Assembly (NCBI RefSeq): GCF_933775445.1
Contig: NC_065878.1
Location: 3,308,001-3,372,000, forward strand
DNA length: 64,000 nucleotides
Source: Argentina anserina
Taxonomy: Eukaryota > Streptophyta > Magnoliopsida > Rosales > Rosaceae
Direction of reading: 5' to 3'
In this document: piece after piece, positions 35,301 through 46,029 of the stretch
Numbering within the stretch: the first letter of the stretch is position 1
Layout: each line of letters begins with the position of its first letter
The notes under the pieces: model-generated
Databases searched by the model: none
What the model saw: only the letters and a program-made list of their open reading frames with translations
What the model was told of the DNA's origin: nothing
Program-made: the position numbers and the translations under genes

Positions 35301-37646
35301 GTTTCCATCGTCATAGTGGAAGGTCATCCTTTGGTAACCACAAGGGGTTAACGAGTTGTGTCACCCCAAGAATTGTCTTTTATCTGGTCTATATGTATAA
35401 ATTTATGGCAAAAAGGCCGATTTGCACCCCAAATTTGGTCATAATTGTCAATTTGCACCATGAACTTGCATTTGAGTCAATTTACCTCCTAAATTTGGTA
35501 AAAATTACCGATTTGCACCATATCCGTTAAATTTAATGTTTTTCATCCAATTTTAAGTCACATGTCATGCATTTGAGGGACAATATTATCATTATATATT
35601 TATTCATATTTAATAATGAAATAAATTAATAAAATTACTTAAGATGAACACTTGTTACAATTTTTTTTTCCTAAACATGTTATTGATTTATATATTTATT
35701 ATTTTACGTGATATAATATGTTAAAAGAGATTATAAAAATATAAATAAATATATTGAAAATTAAAAATAAATGTGTGTTATGAGAGAATTACTATTCTAC
35801 CATTTTGTGTTTTAGCCTTATTAGGTTTCCTGTTAGAGATAGATTCGCATCTCTGTAATAGATTAGGACTCTGAATCTTATGGGATTGTAGTTATGTAAT
35901 GCCTATATATATGCCCCATTATCAATAATTAAATAGTTACGTTTTGTTCCCTTACGTCGTTATTATTCTCATTTCTTCCCTCCTCCAACAATGTGTACAT
36001 ATATATATTGTTGTACACAACACTATATTTGAATGGGTGGGTATGTTGAATATATAATTCGAAATAGGATTATGTATGTAGAAAAAAGATGTAAATAAAT
36101 AATTTGATTAAAAAATAATCCTCATTTTAAAGAATATTTGTATTTGTTTTTAAGAAAAATATAAATAGAAAATGACAATATTACCCCTCATGTGTATGAC
36201 ATTTGACGCAAAATTGGATGAGAACAGTTAAATTTAACGGATGGGGTGCAAATCGGCAATTTTTACTAAGTTTAGGAGGTAAATTAACTCAAATACAAGT
36301 TTGGGGTGCAAATTGATAATTTTAGCCAAATTTAGGGTGTATTTTGGCAATTTTGCCTAAATTTATTTAACTGCTGCTTCTTATACTAGTTGGGTTGAAG
36401 TTCTGAATTGGGCCTATGTTAGCAGTCAGGTTTTGAGGGGTTTATTAGGGATAAGTACACAGCTCTTCCTGACACCCGAGAGAGGATTTTGGCTACAGAA
36501 ATCACTGCATCATGGAGGTATGCATTTTTTTTTCTAGAAGCTCGATATAGTGGGTCTTAAGAAGGTTTCTAATAGACCACTTTTTTATTCATGATTTCCT
36601 CTGTACAATAGTTTTCGAAGACATCATTTTCTGAGATCAAAGTTATGCAGGTATCCATATGAATCTATCTCTAGCATCCCTCAGAAGCCACTGTACTTCA
36701 CTGAAAGATACCTGGATGTGAAAAAAATTCTGACCAACACATTTTATGGTCCTCCGAAAGAAGGAATATACAGCCCATCTGTGCAAAGCACGCTTTATGA
36801 TATGGCAAAGACTGTACTCAAGAGGTCTCTCACAGACAAACTTCACAATTCATGCATGCTTGCCTATATACATATTCCATCTTGCTCATTAAAAGTAACT
36901 ATTGATTATCATGTTTCCAGTTTTCCTGACATAGAAGCTGTTCAACTGAAAATGCCAAATCTCCATTTCTTACCTGTTAACATCTCAAACAAGAATGGTA
37001 CTATTGTGAAGGTAAGTTTTTTTTTTTTTTGTGCATGTCAAGTTTGTGGATCCAGTCCTTCAGCACGTCAAACAATCACTAATTGATTGATTTTCTATTC
37101 TATTTGTTTTCATATAGTGACTTTTTTCCCTGTATGAACTATCTAGTTTGATGATTAGGTTAAACTTATTTTTCTTTTGCTACAAGTTAGAAAAACAATT
37201 GTTAGCTAGCTGGTTCATGCCGGCAAATAAAAGAAAAAGAAAAGATTAATACTACCTGTAGAGAAAAAATTTGATTGGAAGCTGATCAGCATGCTTTGAC
37301 ATTAATCATTATAAAATAAGTGATTACTTGTATGATAACCCTAATCTCGAATGGTTTTAAAATCAGGAAGGAGGCAAACATTTAACCTACGAATTTAATT
37401 TATTGAAATCCTGGGTGAAATAGAAATAGAAAAAAAAGTTCTGTGGTTTAATATGTTGATGTAGTATGATTCATGAAAGCTTTGCTTTGATGTGAATTTG
37501 AAATGTTTGATGACAGTATTACTGGTTCATGAAAGCTTTGCTTCTTTTGTTTCTTTTGGCAGTTTGAAGATGATGTTTATCTACCAACAGATGAACCACA
37601 TGGATCAATACAAGCTACCCTAAGCCGTTTACAGTCAAAGTTGTAG
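32350..37646 (+). CDS. UOX: Urate oxidase (uricase), peroxisomal
   Basis: Oxidises urate to 5-hydroxyisourate in peroxisomes during purine breakdown. Exons: 32350-32562, 32635-32727, 32976-33051, 33946-34055, 36426-36517, 36651-36824, 36921-37011, 37563-37646. Phases agree, giving 310 residues, the usual plant length. Visible family features: 'HGKDRVRVARVW' with the catalytic lysine; 'ATDTMKNT' with the Thr-Asp pair; 'NIVEKPWERV'; the uricase signature around 'LAVLKTTQSGFEGF...DTRER'; 'VQLKMPNLHFLPVN' with Gln, Asn and His of the active site. It ends in SKL, a type 1 peroxisome signal. Intron 4 (2.4 kb) contains a MULE-like element. The exon 6/7 junction gives KSFPD where KRFPD might be expected; an alternative splice there is possible. 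Confidence 0.95.
35407..36357. mobile_element. Second MULE-like element with the same solo LTR, in urate oxidase intron 4
   Basis: 951 bp, homologous throughout to 28712-29736, including the central solo LTR. A perfect 9-bp target duplication TAAATTTAT flanks it (35398-35406, 36358-36366), different from that of the first copy, so the two are separate transposition events. It lies wholly inside the intron between 34055 and 36426. Confidence 0.88.
35776..35990 (+). mobile_element. Solo LTR inside the intronic MULE-like element
   Basis: 215 bp, TGTTATGAG...CCTCCAACA, with ATGTG at 35771-35775 and 35991-35995, the same duplication and same insertion point as the solo LTR at 29148-29364. Confidence 0.88.
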
Positions 37647-38091
37647 TGCCAATTGTTTGTGCGCTTGTCTGTTTGAAGCTACTAATGCTTGACTTCCGAT
37701 TCTGGCAGTCTGCAAATTGTGAAGAATTTGCATTATAAATAGTGTACTATGGCTGGGACAATGCTGAATAGCTGGGACATTATGGAAGTTGAATCCAAAA
37801 AATAAAAAATAAGAAACTGTATATGTACTTGTGTAGTTATGTAATTCATCACTGCTTTTCTGTTGAACCTTCTTCTGTTGACAGGGCGTGATTGTCTTTT
37901 TTTTTTTTTTCTTTTGATTCTTGTTTATTTCGTAAACATAGATTAATTATATACCAGGCTAGGAGTTAATTAGACACTAATGTAAATCTGGTAAATGGGG
38001 ATGGCGTAGTGGGATGTCGTTTCCGGTGGGAGAGGAATGTGCGATGCAAGTATTAATGTAGTGAATTGTTGATGGTTGCTTCAAAAGGGAT
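37647..38091. other. Urate oxidase 3' flank
   Basis: 3' UTR sequence followed by AT-rich DNA. 'aataaaaaataag' near 37801 could serve as a polyadenylation region. No further gene. Confidence 0.4.
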
Positions 38092-38870
38092 TGTACAACG
38101 GGAATCTGAAAATAAATGAAAATGCCGAACGTGTATAAATAAAAATGTAATTTATTAATAATCAAGCGCGAGGTTACAATCTTTGTGAACTCTTCTGATT
38201 TTATCTCCGTATGTAACTTGGCTCAAGGGTGACATGCACTTGATCTTGAGAATTTGAGTTTGGATTTGAATTTGATGAAAAACGAGCGATTTGGTAGCTT
38301 GATGATTCTTTGTGGACTTGAGTTTGAATTTGGATTTGATGAAGAACGAGCGATTTGGTAGCTTGGCGGTTCTTCGTGGACTTGAGAGACTTCGGGATTT
38401 TCTCTCTTCTTCTTCTCAAGTCTCATTCTCTTCATGCTGGAATGGGTATTTATAGTGTTATAGTGTCAAGGCTTCTATTTTATAGAATATTTTAAATGAC
38501 ACTAAAATAATAAATTTCTTTAATTGTATAATTAAATCAATATGTATTTTCTGATTAACTTAAAATTAGTTATTCTCATAACTAAATTAAGCTGAAAATA
38601 ATTGATTTAATTTATAACTGTTAAAGAATTTATTAATTTAATCAAATGTCCGATTACCATTTCGAATCGTCAATGACATTCAATTTTTCGATTTAAGTCG
38701 GAATCACATAACTTCGATTACGATCATCCATTTATGTGCTGACACGAGTTTTATTCGGATCCGCACTAATTTTGTTGACTCTTGGGCCACGTGTGTAATT
38801 TTGTCGGGTTCTTGGTCGATTTAATCATTTAACGAAGATAATTTATTTCATTAAATTTCATGTGTCTACA
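38092..38870 (-). mobile_element. Gypsy-like solo LTR, minus strand
   Basis: On the minus strand it starts TGTAGACACATGAAATT, a common plant Gypsy LTR start, and ends CCCGTTGTACA. A TATA box (ctataaatac, minus strand, about 38448-38457) and a polyadenylation-like AATAAA are in sensible places. Flanks GGGAT (38087-38091) and AGGAT (38871-38875) form a 4-of-5 target duplication. It includes a 64-bp tandem duplication (38256-38383). No internal region is attached. Confidence 0.65.
38256..38383. repeat. 64-bp tandem duplication
   Basis: Two adjacent 64-bp units (38256-38319, 38320-38383), each containing 'acgagcgatttggtagcttg' and ending 'tgtggactt' or 'cgtggactt', with a handful of differences. 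Confidence 0.85.
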
Positions 38871-38875
38871 AGGAT

Positions 38876-39925
38876 GTATAGTGACTGTTGGGTCAGTGCA
38901 GCATAGTTTTGTGGTGGCAATTTATGGAGCTTCGAACCATTAAACAAGGAGTCTTTCAATTTCTGGTCATTCATACCAGTGTTGGTTTGATGAAGTGAGG
39001 TGGTTATTCTGAGCAGTCCTATTTCCAGCAATTTCTAGACCATCATAATTCCTAATTACCATCAGCCGTACCACCCAAAAAGACCATATAATTTGGGCCT
39101 ATTCATACTTGTGCTAGCAGAGGAAGAGATTTTGAATATGGTTTACAAACATAATACAAACACATGTCAAGACCTAAATCTGGACATTTCTATAACTTCG
39201 ACATCCAGCACTGAAGGTGCTCTAGTCGGGGAAAACTGAAAGTCAAGACTGAAACTGAAATCATGATTAAGCACACAGAACAGCCACAACTGAACAAATT
39301 ATTGTATGGATGAATTGATGAGATACTAATGTTGTGTCATAAGCTATCTCTTACTTGGAGTCAATGTAGCATCTACAAAACTCAGAGAAGCAACCTTCAA
39401 TGGCTAGCTTATAACAGTTTCTGGTGCATTTGTAGATACTGACTTGACTAGGGTTGTGTTTAATCAACATTACAGAGAGAAGCAAACCTCTGAACAATCT
39501 CATATCAACAAGCTGACAACTTCGATATGCTGATTAGACACATCATGTTTATTTTAGAAACAGTATGAGAAACAACCTGGCTAGCCTCTAATTTAGAAAA
39601 CTCGCAACAAAGTGGAGAAATTCTGTTGTACGGAGCTGCATAGGATGCATCAGTATAATCTACCATACACACTTACACACACAATACGTGCATTTTATAT
39701 AAGCCCTCTATTAACCATTCAATTATGTATGTATAACATACAACAGCTAAACCCAACAAAGTGCATGAATTGACTAGTTATTATGTCCAATCATTTTCTG
39801 TTTACAACGGTCGCCGAGAAAGTGACACCGTTATTCAGGATATTTACTTTCGTGCCATCGAGTTTTAAAATGACGTATGTGCCCTTTTCTTGGCACCTCT
39901 AAAACTGAGAGACAGAGGGAGCGAA
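38876..39925. other. Intergenic DNA, no gene seen
   Basis: No supported frame. The last 150 bases before 39926 probably include the promoter and leader of the next gene model. Confidence 0.45.
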
Positions 39926-42900
39926 ATGGTTTGTTTAGCTCAGAGGATTGTTCGGACTTCGGAGCTCAACTACGCGACGATAGTTCCATCCACAGACGCG
40001 TAAGCCTTCCTTTCTTCTTCTTCATCACTTATGCGTGCGCCCATCTTTCAATTACCCGTCCGCGCGTAGCGTCCAGTTTCCGGTTTTTGTTGCTTCACCA
40101 CAAATGTGTCATAGCTTTTATGGTGAGTTTGAGTTTTCCTTTACATTTCATTTTTCATCAAATGAATTTAATTGTATGGTGAGTTTATGATTAAGAAGTT
40201 TATTTCTGTTTATACAACTGATGATTTGATGAAAGATGTTTAGTGAGTTTGGATGGTTTATGTATAACGGTTTTCCTTTGGGTAGGTTCTCAAGGCTGTT
40301 AATTGAAGGTTTGTCATTGTATGGATGTTGGTTCTTTTTCTTTCTGCTTGTCAATTTCCCCAGAAATAATCAATTGAATAGAGTTCTCATTTGCTGCTTT
40401 TATATTACAGGCAGTAGCTTCTAAAGAGTTTCCATATTGAAGGAAGGAAATTAAAATCCAAGCTTGGGTCAAAAGCAGTAGATCCATCAACAAACCTTCA
40501 GGTAATTCTCTTCTCTTTTTATATTTGTTCTTTTGATTTTTGAAAGTAAATGAATTTCTTTCAGTGCTTCAAAGTTCCAAAAGATATAAAAGATATTTGA
40601 TCACAAACCTCTTACATGGCTATTATCAATTCGGAAGATGACGTGCTGAATAGCTAAAAACATCCAACTAAGTTAATCCTTAAATACTTTATATAACAGA
40701 CAACCTTTTTAATGTTATAAATTTCTTTGTTCCCTTTAAAGCTTTGCTATGCAAATGACTTTGATTGATACTTGGTCTCTTTGGCTAGAATGGATTCTAA
40801 TATGTCTGGCTGATATATAACTATTTTTCCTAATATTTACGGAGGTCATCTTTTGAAAGCAATTTATGTTACTATATCAGATTGGGTAAATCCTTTTAGT
40901 TATCTCTGCAGCATATCAGCTATCAGCAACAAAAAAAAGAAAAACATCTAATTTCTCAACATTTGAAGCGACCAAGCAACTTTGTGCAGGAGAAAAAGGA
41001 GCAGGCAACAATTGTGGACAGACTCCAGTATGTAAGTATGTAATAGCCTAACATCTTTTGTATGGAAGAAAATAGAGCAGGAAACTTGTTGGTCAGACTC
41101 CAATAAGTAATTTGGGAACACTTTTTTTATATGTATAAAAATAACTGCTTTTAAATTAGCCGTAAACAAGAATAGCCTCTTCTCTATATTTTGCTATTTT
41201 GTGTAAATTAAAATTTATAACTAAGATGGGTTGCTTTAATGTAGGCTGATCTCAGTTTGGCTTTAGATTTTATTTTTATTTTTGTTCTGCTGGATTATAT
41301 AAATAGATTGGTCCGGCTCTGAGATTCATTTTTGGTTGGTCTTCACTTCAGTGAAGGTTTTTGGAAATTTGAAACAAGAACTTCAGTTTGCCAATTTGTG
41401 TCTACATAGATGTCAAGTAAAAGACTAAGCATGTCCGGTGTGTAAGTATGTCACTGTGACCACGCACTTTCAGTTGTTAAATGGCTATTAACCATTGATT
41501 GTGTTAGGCCAGATTATACAGTTTAACTTCTGGATGTGTCTACAATTTCTATACATCACCTCATTTAAACAAGGCAAAATTGCCGATTTGCACCCTAAAC
41601 TTGGCCGTAATTGTCAGTTTACACCCCAAATTTGCTGTTGGATCACTATGTCTCCTAAACTTGGTAAAAAATTGCCCATTTGCACCCCCTCCATTAAGTC
41701 TAACTTTTTTCATCTTCTGCTTTACGAATATGATTTATGAAGATCTTCGTCGATTTGTTCTCTTTCTATCTGGAAACGAAGCTGAACAGAAAGCACATGC
41801 TTTATACAGCCAATCTAATCATTTACAATTAACTTCTTGGGAGCTTTTCATCTGTTTCTGATAGAGAATTGTAAATGTCTTTATTCTTTCCTCTTCTTTG
41901 TTGTCTGTATTTTTTTTCTTCTTCTTTATTTTTGTAGTTTGTGTTGGAATTTTGTGTCTCTTGGTAATGAGTTTTTTTTTAATTTATTGTCCAGAAACTT
42001 CTAGTACTTTTGTGTAATAGCTCCCTGATTGTTTATGTTTAAGGTAATGCTTCTGCCTCTGCTGTTTTGGGTTTGTGTTGTTTCATTACTTTTTTGCGTT
42101 CTATTTGAATCTTGATTCTGTTTATTTGTTTGTAAACTTTTTAGGTTGAAGCAGGTGTATATCACTTCAGGTAAGCTTTTATTCATTCACCTTTCTTTTT
42201 CATGTGTTATTGGTGATTTGAATGGTAAGATTGCTGATCCGGGTGAGTGGAAGGGTTGTGGTTCATGATAGCATTTAGGATTTGACTAATACTATGAAGG
42301 AATTATGGATAATTGTAGGGATATTTACTGATAAGTTGAAATGTGAAGGTGGTTTATGAGCATTACATAAGTGTGAGTAACTTAGTGCGTTCAAGTATCT
42401 TCAATAATTTATTGTCTTCCCTTTCATAAACAGTCACCCGCGTATATGCTTTTGATGTTTGTTTTATTGTTTTGATTTATGCTTTGTTCTTAGTTTCAGT
42501 TGGTTCTTTGTTTATTTTGCTTTGTTCTTTGGTTTCTTGAATTCTAATTGCTTTATTCATGTGAAAAAAAATTTGGTTTTGCAGTTTTGTTTCTTATAGT
42601 TCTTGGATTTGTATATACATTTTTGGTACTTGATGACTTGAAACTTTGGGAAGTTAGAAGTTATTTGTAGGTTATCTCCTTAGATTTCCTGTAATGGTTT
42701 TGTACTTATAATTGTCATATCGATTCAAGTGATGTAACTCAGTCCAGACATTATATAAACCAATCATTATTAAATTGATAATTTACAAAATCAAGTTGAT
42801 CAAAAACTCATTGTATGATTATTATTCTCTTCACCACTAAAAAACAATTTTGTTAATGTTTCAGCTATACTTGAAGCTGTAAGGAGAGATAATTTCCAAA

Positions 42901-43880
42901 GCATCACTACTCAGATACCATCTATCTGTGCATTTTGAAGGTACAACTTGAATGAGCCAGGAATGTGTTCTATTTTTAGTTCTGCATTATGATAGTTTAT
43001 TCTGATATTATATTTAATTTGAATTTGTTTTCAGTAAGTGTTGTATAGCTAATAGATTAGTGTATCTTTTATTTGATTTTGCAGTTTTTTTTTGGTCTTC
43101 GTTTGGATTTGGATATAGACTGTTGGTACCACATCACTTGGAACTCGGGGAAGGCATAAGTCAGCTGAGATTGCAGAAAGGTTTTTGGATTTCAGTTGTC
43201 TCTTTAAATTTTGCATATTATGGTTGTATATTAACAATTGTCTTCTTATTTCCAAAAACAATTTCAACTCTAACAAGTCTATATCATAACTGTTATTGAT
43301 GAACGCTGTATCTACGTAGACTGTTTTGAAACCGGCTTCTCTCTTCTCAGATTGTGGATAATGATTGAGCTATGTATAAATACCTCTTTAATAGGTGTTA
43401 CCCCCAATCTCAGCAGCAGCAGAAAGAAGCCACAAAACAAAAACAGAGGGAGCATCGTGTATTTCAGACCAAGACAAGAAGCCAAGGTAACTACTGGATA
43501 CAGTTCAAATAAACCCAGAATATATAAGCTATTTAGGAGTAATCAAATTGCTCTGATTACGTTAAATTCAGTAATGTAATTTCCGATTTGAGATTTCTAT
43601 ACAGTTAGCATTTACATTTTAAATTGAGATTAGTTCTCTTCCTATAGTAGGAACTAGGAAGAAAATATGTGGGGTTAATGTTTTAGAATATCCTGATTCT
43701 CATGTTGTAGCCGTCTTGCTTCATGTGTGTTCTCAGTCTAGTTCAAAGTTTTGTCTGTATATCAGTTGAGTTAGACCATTTTCTGGTGTTAATTATACTG
43801 CTTTTTTTTTTGGAAATGATTTTAATACTGCTTTATGTGCAGGGTGCTCTTGCTCCTCTGCTAATTGGTTATCCAGATAA
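39926..43880 (+). CDS. Small multi-exon gene of unknown function (tentative)
   Basis: I do not recognise the product. The 5' part has three phase-compatible exons: 39926-39999 (MVCLAQRIVRTSELNYATIV...), 40429-40501 ('FHIEGRKLKSKLGSK...') and 40912-41031 ('HISYQQQKKEKHLISQH...VDRLQY'). The exon 2 acceptor at 40428 is weaker than an upstream AG at 40410, which would give a stop. The 3' part has three more: 43119-43180 ('TVGTTSLGTRGRHKSAEIAER'), 43395-43486 ('CYPQSQQQQKEATKQKQREH'), 43843-43880 ending 'CSCSSANWLSR' and TAA. Exons between 41031 and 43119 are unresolved; 42865-42940 is a candidate. The predicted protein is basic, Gln/Lys-rich, with no domain visible. The two ends may belong to one gene or two. 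The final stop is in frame with the PPR frame that follows. Confidence 0.4.
41573..41715. mobile_element. Truncated end of a MULE-like element
   Basis: Starts GGCAAAATTGCCGATTTGCA and carries the family motifs 'cctaaacttggc', 'ctcctaaacttggtaaaaa' and 'tccattaagtctaac' seen at 28712 and 35407. Only one end is present; the rest fades into unrelated sequence. Confidence 0.7.
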
Positions 43881-45647
43881 TTGAATAAAAATTATATTAA
43901 GCTCTGCCCAAAAAAGAAAATCCTGGCTTCATCTTTGTTTGATCATTATGTCTCTCTCATCTCGAAAAGCATCACTAGCAAGGACATCAGGCTTGGCAGG
44001 GTTTTACACTCAAACTTCATCAAAACAGCGTGTGCCTTCGACACCTTCCTCACCAACCGCCTCATTGATCTTTACTCGAGATGCAATGCCATACAAGATG
44101 CCCAAAAGGCCTTCGACGACCTTCCTACCAAGAACACCCGTTCTTGGAACACCATGATAGCCATGTATTCAAGAAATGGCAGTTTTGATGATGCACGGGA
44201 TTTGCTTGCTAATATGACAGAACCAAACCTTGTGAGTTATAATACTTTGGTTTCTGGTTTAGCACGTCACGGGTATCATAAAGAGTCCATATCTCTCTTC
44301 CAAAGAATGCAACAGGATTGTGATTGCTTATTCTTAGACCAGTTCACGTTTGCAAGCATAGTGGGAACTTGTGGTAGCTTAAGTGCTTTGGCAATGTTGC
44401 GCCAAGTTCATGGGGTGGCGATTGCAATTGGCTTAGAAATGAATATTGTTGCCTGCAATTCTTTGGTCAATGCTTATGGAAAATGTGGTAAACCAGACAC
44501 CTCATACTCTGTATTCCGTCAAATGCTAGAGAGGGACGTCGTGTCTTGGACCTCAATGATAACTTCTTATGCACGAGCATCAAGGATGGATGATGCTTTT
44601 TGGGTATTTAATGGTATGCCGTCTAAGAACACTGTTTCTTGGACTGCTTTAATTTCAGGTTTCGTACAAAGCCGGCGTGGTAATGATGCATTGGACCTTT
44701 TCCAGAAAATGCTGGAAGAGAGGTACCAGCCTAGCACAGTTACATATGTTAGCATTTTGAGTGCTTGTGCAGATTTAGCACTTAATGGAAGAGGTAAGCA
44801 GATTCATGGGCATATCATTAGAAGTTATAATGGAAGCTACTTGTCCGATGTATTTATTTGTAATGCTCTAGTTGACATGTACAGCAAATGTGGAGACATC
44901 AAATCGGGAAAAACATTGTTTGAAATGGTTGATGAGAAGGATGTAGTCTCTTGGAACTCTTTAATTACTGGATTTGCTCAGAACGGGCTGGGAAAGGAGT
45001 CGCTTCTTGTTTTTAAGAGGATGGTAGAAGAAAATATAAAGCCTACTTGTGTGACTTTTCTTTTAGTATTATCTGCTTGTAGCCACACTGGTTTAGTTTC
45101 TGAAGGACTTCAAATTCTGCACTTAATGGAACAGGGTTATGGTATTAAACCGAGGTCAAGCCACTATGCAATTGTGATTGATTTACTCGGGAGGAAAAAT
45201 AAACTGAAGGAAGCAATGGAGTTAATTGAGAGAGCTCCTAATAAATCAGATCATATTGGGATGTGGGGTGCACTTTTGGCTGCTTGTCGAGTCCATGGTA
45301 ACTTGGCCTTGGCTAAGAGGGCTGGAGAAGCTCTGTTTGAGTTGGATCCCAACAATGGTGCAAGATATGTTATGTTATCAAATATTTATGCCGCAGCTGG
45401 TGGATGGACTGATGCCCATAGGGTCAGAAGGCTCATGGAAGAAAGAGGTTTGAAAAAAGGGTCGGCTTATAGTTTGATCGAGCTGAGGAATGCAAGGCAT
45501 GAGTTTGTAGTGAAAGACAAGGTCCAGTGTCAGACAGGAGAGATGAATGATATGATTGGTAAATTAGCAGACCATATGAAGGATGTAGGTAATCTTCCTT
45601 ACCTTTACAGCCATTTGTCTGAGGATAATGGTTATTCCTTTCAATAA
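43881..45647 (+). CDS. PLS-class pentatricopeptide repeat protein, E type
   Basis: An intronless frame of 588 codons, typical of organelle RNA-binding PPR proteins that act in RNA editing or processing. Repeats run from about residue 30 to 470, for example 'LIDLYSRCNAIQDAQKAFDD', 'RSWNTMIAMYSRNG', 'NSLVNAYGKCG', 'DVVSWTSMITSYARA', 'NTVSWTALISGFVQS', 'NALVDMYSKCGDIKSG', 'DVVSWNSLITGFAQNG'. An E-type tail follows ('MWGALLAACRVHGNLALAKR', 'YVMLSNIYAAAGGW'). There is no DYW domain. Position 43881 is TTG, directly after an in-frame TAA; the first in-frame ATG is codon 92 (44154), inside the repeats. The true start is therefore lost, non-AUG, or supplied by an upstream exon. The rest of the frame is uninterrupted. 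Confidence 0.85.
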   Translation: MNKNYIKLCPKKKILASSLFDHYVSLISKSITSKDIRLGRVLHSNFIKTACAFDTFLTNRLIDLYSRCNAIQDAQKAFDDLPTKNTRSWNTMIAMYSRNGSFDDARDLLANMTEPNLVSYNTLVSGLARHGYHKESISLFQRMQQDCDCLFLDQFTFASIVGTCGSLSALAMLRQVHGVAIAIGLEMNIVACNSLVNAYGKCGKPDTSYSVFRQMLERDVVSWTSMITSYARASRMDDAFWVFNGMPSKNTVSWTALISGFVQSRRGNDALDLFQKMLEERYQPSTVTYVSILSACADLALNGRGKQIHGHIIRSYNGSYLSDVFICNALVDMYSKCGDIKSGKTLFEMVDEKDVVSWNSLITGFAQNGLGKESLLVFKRMVEENIKPTCVTFLLVLSACSHTGLVSEGLQILHLMEQGYGIKPRSSHYAIVIDLLGRKNKLKEAMELIERAPNKSDHIGMWGALLAACRVHGNLALAKRAGEALFELDPNNGARYVMLSNIYAAAGGWTDAHRVRRLMEERGLKKGSAYSLIELRNARHEFVVKDKVQCQTGEMNDMIGKLADHMKDVGNLPYLYSHLSEDNGYSFQ

Positions 45648-46029
45648 GGGAACCAATTGATTATCGTGAAGGCCGAAGCATGCCATTGCGGACTACGGAT
45701 GTAGTAGGAACTCTGCTTTGAAAAAAAAAGTTCCATTAATATAGTGTCAAGATTTGAAGCTAATTGGTAACTGCAGCTGGTCCACATAGTTTTTTTTCTC
45801 TGCAGTTAAGAAATGTGAAATGAGCAGAAGTGCAGATGAACCTACCCATTGCAGTAGCAGGCTTTTTTTTTTTGGTAACTAGTAGAAGGCATTTTAATGA
45901 ACCTTTTCACAAGAAAAATAAGAAGATGAGTGAAATATCTAATAGCCTTCATTTAATCTCAACCCTTGAATTTATGGTAACAGTAGGTGACGCTGACCAA
46001 TTTAACATATTTACAACTATATAATTATA

